This document shows positions 39,430-49,425 of a DNA stretch of 64,000 nucleotides, in pieces. The translations under genes and the position numbers were made by a program. The notes under the pieces are model-generated. The model was not told the origin of the DNA and ran no database searches. It worked only from the letters and a program-made list of their open reading frames with translations. Source of the DNA: Pilaira anomala (Eukaryota; Mucoromycota; Mucoromycetes; Mucorales; Mucoraceae); contig JAIXMQ010000101.1 in NCBI GenBank assembly GCA_025716855.1, positions 1 through 64,000 on the forward strand. Direction: 5' to 3'. The number at the start of each line of letters is the position of its first letter. Position 1 is the stretch's first letter.

Positions 39430-40861
39430 CTGGGTTTCCCACCTTAATTTCTAAAACCCCGCCACTATTTTTCCAAAAGTGGTTACTAATTTTTCCAAAA
39501 ATAAGCACTTAATTTTTCCAAAACTTAAAGCATGTTTTCTTTTGCAATACATCGAGGAAAGAAAGATACAGAATGTCTAATCCAGCCTTTACAATCACCC
39601 AAAGTAACCTTCGAGACAGAATCCATAATTCTGGGCGTTAATAAATCACCGGAATCAAGAGGGTTTCGACCGTTGACCTTCACTTCTTTACCATCTATTT
39701 TTCTTTCTTAATGCCAACAGATGATGTAGGTTTTCTTAGCGAGATATCGATAACACCATCAACTGAAATTGCGCCCAGGATGGTAATCGAAGTACTGCGA
39801 GCAGTAGGGACAATTGCTTTAGCAGGTGTGCCTCTTTTCGACCATCCTCTATTACGGGTGATATTGATATTGAATCCAGTCTCATCTATAAAAACCCAAT
39901 TTTTTTTTGAAAGCCCATATTTTCATCAGCTATCCATTTTTTTACTTCTGTTTTTCTTTGTTCAATCACTTCGATATGATTTTTTCTGGCTGGGATTTTT
40001 TCTAATCTTTTCATGGAAAGAGCACAAACAGTTCGCATAAATCTGTGAAGTGCAGATCAACTTAAAGTGAGACTTTCGTCTTCAAACTGTCTACAAAGAT
40101 CGGATCTAATCTGTTCAAGTACTGCTGTTGTATTTTCGTCAATATACTTGATAATCCACTCAGCATGTCGTTGTTGCAGCTTAAACAAAGATCCTTTTCT
40201 ACCTCTCTTTTTTCTACGAATAAGCCCATTTTCTGGATCTTCTCTAAATGTTTTTCCATATTTGTATCCAGACCACAAGGCGATACCAGTACTCAAACAA
40301 GCTGACTTGACATCAGATTCTGCAGAAATTAAGTCAATAAACAGGTCAATTTGTTCATCAGTATACTTCCTGTATAGTTTTTTTCCACCACTTTCTTGCT
40401 TCAGCTCTGGTTGATTTAAATGAGCTTCAAAATGCTCTTTTACACGTGCATTTACGTCTTCTAAGGACTCCTCTACTTCACTTTCTTTTTCTAATTCTTC
40501 TTCTAAATCTACACCTAATTCTTCAGCTAATTCTTCATCACACTCCATTGCGGTAATAGCGTCCTCTTCGTCGGGTTCATTTTACTTTTGATATAATTTA
40601 ACATAGGCCTCTTCGGTTGCTATGTCAGCTTCCTCTTCAATAGTCATGTCTCTCATAAGTGTGTCGATGTTCATTTTATTTTTTGTAAAAATAGTAACAG
40701 GTTTTGATAAAAATAAAAAAAAAGTTTTGGAAAAATTGAATGCTTATTTTTGGAAAAAATGAATGCTTATTTTTGGAAAAATTAATAATCACTTTTGGAA
40801 AAATAGTGACGAGGTTTTGGAAAAATTACGTTCATTTTTGGAAATTAAGGTGGGAAACCCA
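39430..40861 (-). mobile_element. Defective Tc1/mariner-type element inserted in locus 4
   Basis: The ends TGGGTTTCCCACCTTAATTT (39431 onward) and its reverse complement ending at 40860 are inverted repeats. They extend inward through several TTTTTCCAAAA-type sub-repeats (39465-39520 and 40722-40850). A TA lies at both borders, as expected for a TA target duplication. The 1.43-kb interior encodes a degenerate transposase on the minus strand. Confidence 0.85.
39535..40680 (-). pseudogene. Transposase pseudogene with its catalytic centre deleted
   Basis: The N-terminal part (readable 40057-40548) has KLYRKYTDEQIDLFIDLI, matching the helix-turn-helix of the intact transposase at 56903, and YIDENTTAVLEQIRSDL. 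Stops occur near 40583 and 40057. The first catalytic segment FIDETGFNIN...RGWSKRGTPAKAIVPT survives near 39780-39895. The sequence then jumps from about IDISLRKPTSS to DCKGWIRHSVSFFPRC, so the second D and the E (MDNAPIH...NPIEEFW in the intact copy) are missing. It cannot encode an active enzyme. Confidence 0.8.
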
Positions 40862-41139
40862 ATATCATAATTTGTGACGTCATCAAAAAACGTAATGCTA
40901 AACATATTTTTTTTCTAAAAAATACGACCTAGTCCTTCCTCTTCAGTTTCATTCTTTGTAAGGTGATTCAACCGGGTGATTGAAAAAATGAGAGAGTAAT
41001 CTGCTTGCATATACTTGTAATAATATCAAAAACAATCTGGGCTAAAAACAGGCGTTACAATAACATGATTTTTAAAGGAAAGCAATTATAATATTGAACA
41101 AATACCAATACGAAGCTAATTATTTACCTTTACATGATT

Positions 41140-41578
41140 CTACAAAGTTCCACATGCTCTTTTGTCAGGCATCTCTGTACATTCTGTCCCTGTCAGGAAG
41201 GAAGTAAGGGAATCCAATAAGCCAGCATTAGCATCTTGTTGGTAGGCTTTATTAGCCGCCCCGAGTGAAAAGGGTAGCGAAGCATATCCAGCGTTTAAGC
41301 ATATATGCAGACTATCATGAGTAGCGTATACTTTTTTTATCAAGATCCCTGTCGCTGTCAGGAAGAAAGTAAGGGAATCCAACAAGCCAGCATTAGCATC
41401 TTGTTGGTAGGCTTTATTAGCCGCCCCGAGTGAAAAGGGTAGCGAAGCATATCCAGCGTTTATGCATATATGCAGACTATCATGAGTAGCGTATACGTTT
41501 ACTTGTATTGGCGAGCTGCTAAATGACTCAGTACAAAAGTAATGTGCTTTACTATTATTTTTAAAAACAAATGCTAAT
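41140..41578 (-). repeat. In-frame tandem repeat of 165 bp (55 codons), two copies
   Basis: Copies start at 41191 and 41356, each conserved over about 141 bp (to 41331 and 41496), with only a few substitutions. On the minus strand both copies are open in the same frame and encode VYATHDSLHIC(L/I)NAGYASLP... twice. The frame is open from 41578 to a stop at 41140 without an ATG near its start. GC content is clearly higher than in the flanks. It may be an exon of an eroded gene or a repeat-derived sequence; no family recognised. Confidence 0.6.
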
Positions 41579-42500
41579 CTTTATTTTATGTAATAAATAA
41601 TTTTAAGTAGTTATTACATTTTTATCACCCTTGCTATATATTTAGTGATGTAAACTTTGAATTGGATAAGAACTGGAACAGAGTATGTATAATTCCATAA
41701 AACAGAAAACACACACTATGGCCAGAGACATAGTAATTGATACTGCTGTTAGACATTTATTTTCGAAGCACAGATATTTAATTTCCCATCGCAGAAATTT
41801 AATTACTGTATCATTTTTCAACACATTTATTAAATAAACAGGTGATACTGATACGCTAGAGGTACCAGTTTCTACTATATCTTGTAAAAAACTTAAAAGA
41901 TGAGGTTCTTTTTTCATTCACTCACATTCAGAACAAGGCAAAAAAAAAAAAAGGTGGCAGGAAGTTAAAGAAAAGGCAAAAAAATATATATATATATTTT
42001 TTTTTCTCATTGATTTACTTATGTCACGTGCTCCCCAGCAAATTATTTAACCCTTAAAAATTGAGAGCAGCTTTTCAAGGCTTTTTGTTTATACACAATT
42101 CCGAACGTAATGAGATGGGTTAGACGAATCTAGTACATTCCTTTTTTTTTCTGCCAATCTAGACTGACATGTTTTTAACTATTGGCTTTATTTACTAGAA
42201 CAGACTGTGGAATGAGCTCATTTACTTTAGAATGCTTTTTCTTCCATGTTCGATTTCTTATATAATAGGCCGAAACTCAAGACATGCCTACAGTTCAAAC
42301 ACGTAATGTGACTATAATACTATGGTACATGAAGTAACTACTAAATTCATATTCTATTTTTTTTTTAATAAGCTAACGATATAAAAGTTTTTTATTTAAA
42401 AAGAAGAAAAGAAATCTATTATATATTTGTTTTTGTGGAGTTAAGAATATGAAAAAAAAAGTTACATAATTTGTCGATGCTAGAACGCGAAAAAAGAAAG
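41579..42500. other. Intergenic region
   Basis: The minus frame at 41642-41917 (MKKEPHLLSFLQD...) has no recognisable feature. (TA)n and T-runs lie at about 41984-42004. No other signal. Confidence 0.35.
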
Positions 42501-43221
42501 TTACAAGTTTTGAATGCTACCAGCAAAAGATTTGATGTCCTTATTAAACACATAGTAAGGAGAGATTACACTGTGTTCAATATTATTTGTGGATGACTGC
42601 ACCAGCCCAACCTGACGTGTAATATCAGATATATTTATAACAGCGTACTTTGGATCAATTATTCTACAATCAGGTTCTTCGAGTAATTGTTGTTCCTTGG
42701 GTTTCTTCATCGTAACAACTGGTATACAAGGATCATAATTAGCAACTTAATGACTCTTCATAACTTCAATCAATGCCAAAATGATGTATATTCTTCATCT
42801 GTTGTATCGCACGACTTATTATTGTGTTCAAAATAAAATATGACAAAGCCAGCGAACCAAGATTGCTTAACATTATTACGGGAGCTATAGGAATTTTTTT
42901 TAAAACGTGAGTATATATGTATATATAATCTAATACATTTAAAATATAGTCTAATACTTACTCTATATAGCAGGATCCAAACATAACAAGATGTTTACCA
43001 CGACGATTTTCTTTTTTCTTTATTCTATCAAAAGCACAGCTATATATTTCATCATTCATCCAAGCTCTATCAGCAATTGTTATTGTAAAATTATTGATTT
43101 TCACTTGATGAAAAGGAGTAGAACTGGAACGACTGTAGTATTTCTTAAGGGATTTGATAATACTCTTGATTGGTAGAAACACGAAGTCTCTTTTTGCTGT
43201 TAGAAGAATTGGGCAAAGCAT
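42501..43221 (-). CDS. Putative small membrane protein, structure uncertain (gene or pseudogene)
   Basis: The first exon (about 43221-42965) begins MLCPILLTAKRDFVFLPIKS, contains INNFTITIADRAWMNDEIYS and ends KHLVMFGSCYIE before a consensus donor GTAAGT. Downstream, one frame has a membrane-like segment APVIMLSNLGSLALSYFIL, and the last part reads MKKPKEQQLLEEPDCRIIDP...SVISPYYVFNKDIKSFAG to a stop at 42501. A 46-bp GT-AG intron with a CTAAT branch-like site fits between the last two parts. The frames of the middle part and the flanking exons do not join cleanly by the splice sites I can see, so a frameshift or an unseen intron is likely. Basic N-terminus and single span suggest a mitochondrial or ER protein (TMEM186-like at best), not recognised with confidence. 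Confidence 0.35.
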
Positions 43222-44492
43222 AATTAGATATTATTAGTGATTGAAAAGATGAAAAGTACTATTATTATATAGGTAAAAAAAAAAAGAGATAGGACATAAT
43301 GGCTCATTTATTTATATATGTTGTAAAAATTGGATGGTCTTGTAAAAATGGATGATTTTTACAAATTGGCTATACAAATTGAAAGTACACAACAGATAGT
43401 TCAATTCCTTTAAAAAAATCATATCATCTTCTTTAAATTTTGAACGAATCAATAAGGTTTGTCTATTTTTGTGCGTTACAAATATAGGATTTCGATATTT
43501 TATTGCCTGTCTTCTTATACCTAAAAAAAAATGGAAGGTAATTATATAAAAGAGCTCTGTTTTTTTCTCTCTTATCTCTTTTCTTTTTTTTTTTTATCAT
43601 CTCTTTCATCTATTTCTTTTTGTATTATTTCTTTTTCAATAAAAACCATTCATAACTTGTTATCTCATGTTACAATTAGCATAGTATCTTTTAAAACTCA
43701 CTTTATTTTAAAGTAGGGCTAAAAAGCTACTTTTATTATACAAACTTACAAGCTTTACTATCTAGAGGTCATGGATCTTTCTGAGCAATAAGGTACTCAA
43801 ACTTACTTTAAGTCTTTAAACTATAACAACTTATACTAATGCTTCTCCTTCTTAGGCATTAGGAATCTTTGGGTTTCTTTCTCACAGCTTAAAGCAAAAA
43901 ATTGCTTTTTTAAGGTACATCCTTAAAAAATAAAATAGAATTTTAATTACTGAACTTTTTAGTATTTTTATTTCTACCTTTAGTATTTTAAATACTGACA
44001 AATTCAGTAATTAAATTTCTATCTTCAGGGTACATTGTAACTCATATATACTGAATTTTAGCTGTAACTTTTCAGTGTATATGTATGTACACTGAAGATA
44101 GTATTTTATTTACTTCTAATGGCCATAGTGACATGATTTCTATTTTATTCCCAAATCATTTTTTAATGTTTGTTATATTATTAATCTGGTTTGTGAATTG
44201 AAACATTCTAAGAAATCTATGTCCCAATTCTATTAACGGTATTTTTTACATTTTATTGATGATAATAGACAATTCAGTCAATCATGTAGTTATAACAAAG
44301 TAGTTAATCCTATAAGGTGTTGTGTATATCTGAATTACTAAGTTTGCTGTGGCCTTATCTCATATCTCATTTTTATCTAATATGGTTTCCTATTTAATAT
44401 TGTAATTGTTTTCTTTCCATGCTATTGGATTCTTTTATCATAAGCCCTTATTATAATAGAATATTATATCAATAAAGTCTATCATAGATGTA
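43222..44492. other. Intergenic region with inverted-repeat remnants
   Basis: TTAATTACTGAA near 43943 and TTCAGTAATTAA near 44007 form an inverted pair about 55 bp apart, and further TTCAGT/ACTGAA copies follow to 44095. GTAAAAAT...TTTTTAC pairs lie at 43325-43365. These look like eroded transposon termini. No coding frame of note. Confidence 0.4.
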
Positions 44493-45194
44493 TTAACTTA
44501 AAGTGTATGGCAAATAATTGGTTGAAGATGTGTAATTAGATGAATATATGTTATATTGCCAACAAGCTACTGTACATATAATAGTCAATGTTGATCTTAA
44601 CCTAATTGTCAACCTCACAACATCCATCTCCATACAAATCCCTATTCCTTGCAATATCGTTTTTTTTTTGTCAGCTACAAATTTGTGGTGATACAGCAGC
44701 CCTAGTTTAACGCCCGTAATGGACGAGCTTCTAGTGTCACTGTTTTCTTTGGATTTGTTATATGGGATCTCTTCTGTTTTTTTCTTATAGCTATTCCACC
44801 ACCTTAATGCAGTGTAGTAATTGATATTTACGCCATTTGTAACCTTGGCCACCAACCCACGTTCTTTGGACTTTTCAATCATACGACACATAAACGTCTC
44901 TCTGGCAAAGTCCCTATAATTTTTGTGTAATCTATCCAAATTTGGTACCTTATTCTTCTGTTGCTTTTTAGGTGAAGACTCTTCAACAGTTTTCTCTGGG
45001 CGTTTAACACTTAAAAAGGTTTTCTGGCTAGTCGTTGTTTTGGGAATTAAAACCGGATCATCAATTTGTATAAGAACATCCTCCATCGGATTGTAAACGA
45101 TTTCTCCTTTCTCAATATGAATGTTGTCCTGTCCATCTTCATAAAAAAAAGTGCTCGTTATTACAAAACGATTTAGTAAAAAGAAAAAGGACAA
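44493..45194 (-). pseudogene. Transposase relic (helix-turn-helix part)
   Basis: Open for 233 codons but without a good ATG start (the frame begins at a TTG). It contains NYRDFARETFMCRMIEKSKE then GLVAKVTNGVNINYYTALRW-WNSYKK, a helix-turn-helix arrangement like the N-terminal DNA-binding domain of the Mucoralean Tc1-type transposases in this window. After that it degenerates and carries no DDE motifs. A 37-bp terminal-repeat-like sequence (45192-45228) lies exactly at its 5' end. It is a relic of a third transposon family here. Confidence 0.5.
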
Positions 45195-45849
45195 TATGGT
45201 AAGTTAACTGCCAAATTTAATTACTTGGCATAGACAAATAATCCTTGGCCAAAATGACAAAAAGAATTGAGCTTGCCAATCATTTTTACAGAAATGACTA
45301 TTATTTTTGCGAAAACGCCAATTTCCATAGGTTTGACTGTACCACAAATAATAGTGATAAAAGTGTGATTGAAGCATTTAATGTAACTGTGAAAAGCACA
45401 AAGTCCAGGTAAAACGTTCAAGTAGTACAAGAAGGTAATGTACACAAATGGTAGTTATGATTATGTAAAAAGTAACAGGAACAATTATTTACAATATGCA
45501 TTGGCCAGACAAGCAGCACAACATTTCTCTGAAAGAGATACCGCTGCAGATTTCTTATGTTTCCGACGAACCTTGATCTCATAAAGATAGAGTTTATGAA
45601 TGAAATCCCTGAAAGGATTTTTACCTGGTATGCATGATCTTGAGGTCTTACAGTTCCAAATGAACCAATGATTGATGAGCATGCAAGTCAATGGTAGCGC
45701 CGAAAATTCGGAACAAGTTCTTATCATTGCAGAAGATGATGACGAATTATCTTTAGTGATCAAGCGGTTAAAAGTAAAGAACTCTTAGAAGTAGCTTTAA
45801 ATGGATCAGAGAGCTGAAATAATGAGCATCTCCGATTGATTCGAGTCAT

Positions 45850-45934
45850 AAAGTGATGATGAAAAAAAGTCAAAGTGATGATGAAAAAAAGTCAAAGTGA
45901 TGGTGAAAAAAGTCAAAGTGATGGTGAAAAAAGT
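45850..45934 (+). repeat. Four tandem 21-22 bp repeats upstream of the bZIP gene
   Basis: Units AAAGTGATGATGAAAAAAAG-TC (two copies) and AAAGTGATGGTGAAAAAAG-TC (two copies) follow each other. They lie about 370 bp upstream of the first uORF. The sequence 5' of the array contains CGAGTCA, one base off the Gcn4 site TGASTCA read on the other strand. Confidence 0.7.
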
Positions 45935-46099
45935 AGATGCACAAAAGCTCAAAAGACTGAAGTAATAAGGTTTATTATCAGACTACTGTGAGAAAAAAAA
46001 GAGCCCAAGTGATTAACCAATCGTATATTGATTTAATTATGAGCAATAATTATACAACCAATAAACGTTAAATATTTTTAAAATTTTTTTTTATTTAGC

Positions 46100-46111
46100 T
46101 ATATATATAAA
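46100..46111 (+). promoter_or_regulatory. TATA-like element of the bZIP gene
   Basis: TATATATATAA about 100 bp before the first uORF; a transcription start between about 46130 and 46195 would place both uORFs in the leader. Position and composition only. Confidence 0.4.
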
Positions 46112-46201
46112 TCCTTTTACCCCCAGTAAAAAGATTTTTCTTTAAACCCTTTTTCTTCTTTAAAAAAACCATTTTATTTTAATAACATTTTTATATTGAA
46201 A

Positions 46202-46216
46202 ATGGTTGCCTTTTAA
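46202..46216 (+). promoter_or_regulatory. uORF1 in the bZIP leader (ATG GTT GCC TTT TAA)
   Basis: A four-codon upstream ORF (M-V-A-F-stop), the first ATG in the presumed leader. It ends 90 nt before the start of uORF2. Confidence 0.6.
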
Positions 46217-46306
46217 TCTCTTTAATCTCTTTTTGTCTTTTCCCCTCTCGTATCAATTTTAAATTATTTGTTAAATATTGATCTAATTTTGTTAAATTTG
46301 TTAAAT

Positions 46307-46441
46307 ATGCTTTTTGATTGTCCACCAAAAATGCTGCTCTTTAATCCTCGTCCCAGCAAGCCATTTTTCTCTTATACTACTGACGAACCATCTACCTGTA
46401 ACCGAAAGAAAACTACCTTTAACCGCAATAACCCAATCTGA
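46307..46441 (+). promoter_or_regulatory. uORF2 in the bZIP leader (44 aa)
   Basis: Starts MLFDCPPKMLLFNPRPSKPF and stops at TGA 46439-46441, 24 nt before the main ATG. uORF1 and uORF2 contain all the upstream ATGs between the TATA-like element and the main start; uORF2 has one further in-frame ATG. A short uORF followed by a longer one ending close to the CDS is the arrangement of filamentous-fungal cpc-1/cpcA. Confidence 0.6.
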
Positions 46442-46465
46442 ATTATAAAATAATAATATATCACC

Positions 46466-47239
46466 ATGAACAACAACCATAACAACCATAATACTATTAA
46501 TAACAACAACATGTCCTACCAAAATAATATAAATTATTTTGGTGGTTACACTGTCACTCCAACAACAACAACAACAACAGATCCATTCAATCATGTATTA
46601 AATACCTGTTCAATGGATGACTGGTTTATTACAGCTTCCAATCCATCCTTACTTGATAAATCAACTAATGATTTCCAACAACTTTTACAATTCTTACCTA
46701 TCTCTCCGCCTTTAACTGCAAGTCCAACCACTGTATCATCAGATGGTGGTAATGAACATCAGGATATGTCAAATGAAGCTTTTGTTGCTTTATTTCCTGA
46801 TATCTTGAATCAATCTCCACCACCAAAACCTATTATCCAACAACAACAACAACAACAACAACAACGTCGTTCACCCGTTGCTATCATGCCAAAGACAACG
46901 GTTCCTATTGCTCCTAGGCCTGGTGTATTTACTCCTATTCCAACTGTCAAACGTAAAATTGAAACACAAAAGGATACTGATGAAATCTCTCAAAAGAGAC
47001 AAAAAAATACGGATGCTGCTCGTCGTTCAAGACTTAAAAAGATTGTAAAGATGGAAACTTTGGAAAAACAAGTGAGTAATTTGGAAGCTGATAACTCCCG
47101 ACTCACGACCCGTGTTGCCGTGCTCGAGTCGGAAAAGGATGCTTTGATTACTAAAGATCGAGGCCTGGAAGATCGTATTCGTGTTCTTGAAGCTCAATTA
47201 GCTGAAGCTCACCGTGCTCTTACCTGTAAATCAACATAG
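46466..47239 (+). CDS. bZIP transcription factor of the Gcn4/Cpc1 type
   Basis: Single exon, 257 aa. The N-terminal half is Asn/Thr/Gln-rich and acidic with aromatic/hydrophobic clusters typical of activation domains (SMDDWFITASNPSLLDKSTND, EAFVALFPDILNQSPPP). A Q9 run sits at about residues 126-134. The C-terminal bZIP begins KRQKNTDAARRSRLKKIVKM, matching the Gcn4 basic region (RN.EAARRSR), followed by leucine heptads METLEKQVSNLEADNSRLTT... to the end, longer than Gcn4's zipper. Cpc1/Gcn4 activates amino-acid biosynthesis genes under starvation and is translationally controlled; the two leader uORFs here fit that. Assignment to the bZIP family is firm and to Cpc1 likely. Confidence 0.85.
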   Translation: MNNNHNNHNTINNNNMSYQNNINYFGGYTVTPTTTTTTDPFNHVLNTCSMDDWFITASNPSLLDKSTNDFQQLLQFLPISPPLTASPTTVSSDGGNEHQDMSNEAFVALFPDILNQSPPPKPIIQQQQQQQQQRRSPVAIMPKTTVPIAPRPGVFTPIPTVKRKIETQKDTDEISQKRQKNTDAARRSRLKKIVKMETLEKQVSNLEADNSRLTTRVAVLESEKDALITKDRGLEDRIRVLEAQLAEAHRALTCKST

Positions 47240-47372
47240 TTGACCTTTTTAAAAAAAAAAAAAAAAAATTACACCCTTATCATTACCTATTCTTATCTTT
47301 AAAAAAAAAAAAAGGCCTATTTTGGTCAATATTATATTATAAATCTTTTTAAATAAACACTTTTTATTATCA

Positions 47373-47824
47373 CTATACATCTACAAAGCCTTCTACAAAT
47401 TCATAAATAGAATCTAACGTATTTTGTTCAAGTTGATCCTCACCCAATGGTTTTCTAGCATAACAAGCAAACCAATCTAAATAAGATGCATATTGATCAC
47501 ATTCTTCAAAAATAGTTTCTATCACTTCTTTTGATAGTGGCAGCATGGTGTGATCCAGACTTGAAAGTGAACACAACAAGTGTCTGAAATTTAAACTATG
47601 TAAATCGCTTATCTGTCTTCTATCCCATCCTCCTAAACCTAACGCCGTGTGCTCTTGACAAATATCTGTGAAATTAATCATGAATGATTGGTGTTGTTTT
47701 TGTGGTGCCAACATGAGAAATGTGAATATTGGGTGATTTGTATTTGATTCATAACTTGAAGAGGATATGGATGAAGATTGATGAAGTACGTCTTTTACTA
47801 TAAATCGATGTAACCAGAGTTGAG

Positions 47825-47865
<41 letters not shown>

Positions 47866-48988
47866 ATTATTATCATAATAACTTACTCTCCGTATTCACT
47901 AGTTTAGTACAAAGTGGACCTGGATTTTGTATAGTATAATTCGTATCTACTACTTCAAAATAACCACCCGGTTTCATTACACGCGAAATTTCAGTTAATA
48001 AAACGGATAATTCATCCGGCGTAAAATAAAGTATCATAGATCGCATATAAACAAAATCAAATTGATCTTCTTTAAACGGTAACCCTTTCAAGACATCATG
48101 TAATTTAAAGTGTGCATTACTAGGTTTAATCGAGGTTGGAAATAATGGACAGTCATCAACTCCATAGAAATCTAATTCGTTACAGTTATTTTTTTTACGC
48201 CGCTTTTGTGTCTTTATTTGTTTCTGTATTTTACCTGTATTTGGAAATTCTGTAGCCATTTCAAGTATCCTATTTTAAGTGATTGGTTTAATATTATAAA
48301 TAATGATAGAGTGTGTGAAATGCCTTTTACCAAGTGCCAGATCCACAACCAATATCTAATACTTTTGCTTGTTTCGTTTGTGATTCAAATAAATGTTGTA
48401 CAGGTGAAATAAAATTACCATGAAATGTAGATTTTAAAATATAGTGCTATATTTTTTTGACCTATTAATACATAAATAAATACATATATATATATTTACC
48501 ATTGTCATTAATCTATCATTTTCATCATCATCGCAAGGTAATAAAAACTTTTGAGATCGATGCCCCTTCCAATACATTCTACCATGCATTTTTATATAAT
48601 TCGGATCATCATCATTATTCTTAATACCATCTTCTGGTGTGGTAACAAATGTTGAACTATCAATAGAAGATTGATTTGATTTTACAGACGTTTTTAATTT
48701 GGATGGGTATGAAGCGGATGATTTTTTAGATGATGATTTAATAGATGAACTAGCAGAATGTATAGATTTTGTACTGAGTGGTTGTGCAGTAGCTGCTGCT
48801 ATTTCAAAATAATTAAAGCTACCTGGATTTCGATTGGGTTTATGAAGGTGAAGGTTTGTTGGCGTGGTGACAAATTGGGTATCATAAAATGAACCTGCAA
48901 AGGGTTGTGGTTTCCGATTATTTGTCTTTTTCTGAATAGTGGGTTGCTTTTCTGATATTTCATAATGTGTTGATTGTGTATTTCCCAT
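47373..48988 (-). CDS. SAM-dependent methyltransferase with N-myristoylation-type N-terminus
   Basis: Four exons, complement(47373..47797, 47887..48269, 48331..48446, 48500..48988), 470 aa in frame. The start MGNTQSTHYE fits the MGxxxS/T consensus for N-myristoylation. Residues ~10-150 are a disordered Ser/Lys/Asn-rich segment. From ~150 HGRMYWKGHRSQKFLLPCDDDENDRL leads into a class I Rossmann methyltransferase: motif I VLDIGCGSGTWILEMA (completed by splicing), LDFYGVDDCPLFP, GLPFKEDQFDFVYMRSM and ISRVMKPGGYFEVVD. Insertions between motif I and II include a basic KTQKRRKKNN stretch. The layout is that of fungal Umta/LaeA-like methyltransferases. Substrate unknown. The last intron contains an (AT)n run. 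The gene is convergent with the bZIP gene. Confidence 0.82.
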
Positions 48989-49177
48989 GATTATTTAAGT
49001 AATGATTTATTTTAGTAGGGTATAAGTAAAAGAAAAAGGGTTTAAAAAATAAAAAAATTTACTCGCAATGTTTCATATTTTCTTACACACTGAACGATCG
49101 TCTTTACTCTTCTAGAGTGTGTAACAAACGCATCTTTTAGATGTTTATAATTTAAAATAGATAACGTATTTATCAAC

Positions 49178-49210
<33 letters not shown>

Positions 49211-49391
49211 CAAATACTTGACCTACTTTTTTTTTTAAAAAAAAGAAAATAATAATAATACTTTTCATCGCTTTACATAGAAATGGAAACTGTCATATAT
49301 TTAACATATCTCGCTAATATATATATATACATGTAAAAAATAAAAAAAAAAAAAAGGCAAAGGTAATACCAACTTTTTCACTTTCCGTACA

Positions 49392-49425
<34 letters not shown>

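Larger units (their letters stand above)
37022..40930 (-). pseudogene. PD-(D/E)XK-like family gene (locus 4) interrupted by a transposon
   Basis: Reading the minus strand, about ten exons with GT-AG borders give a continuous protein ending KAKKRKLNQHTH (stop 37022-37024), with a basic tail that could be a nuclear signal. Exons read include VTKFQTKIAEWSLKTDASTG, an acidic exon EYDDISSSEEGSGREEATDD and ELYVGLSNEDKELLEKVLKR. The C-terminal domain has STCAIRKIDAIVVMNLNMER, ELSTNEWK and QQSKNLRTNL, i.e. D...(E)xxxExK followed by a helix with conserved Q/K, like the other loci. The first coding part is split at a TA by the element at 39430-40861. With the insertion ignored, the frame runs straight through the target site, so the gene was probably intact before insertion. 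Confidence 0.6.
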
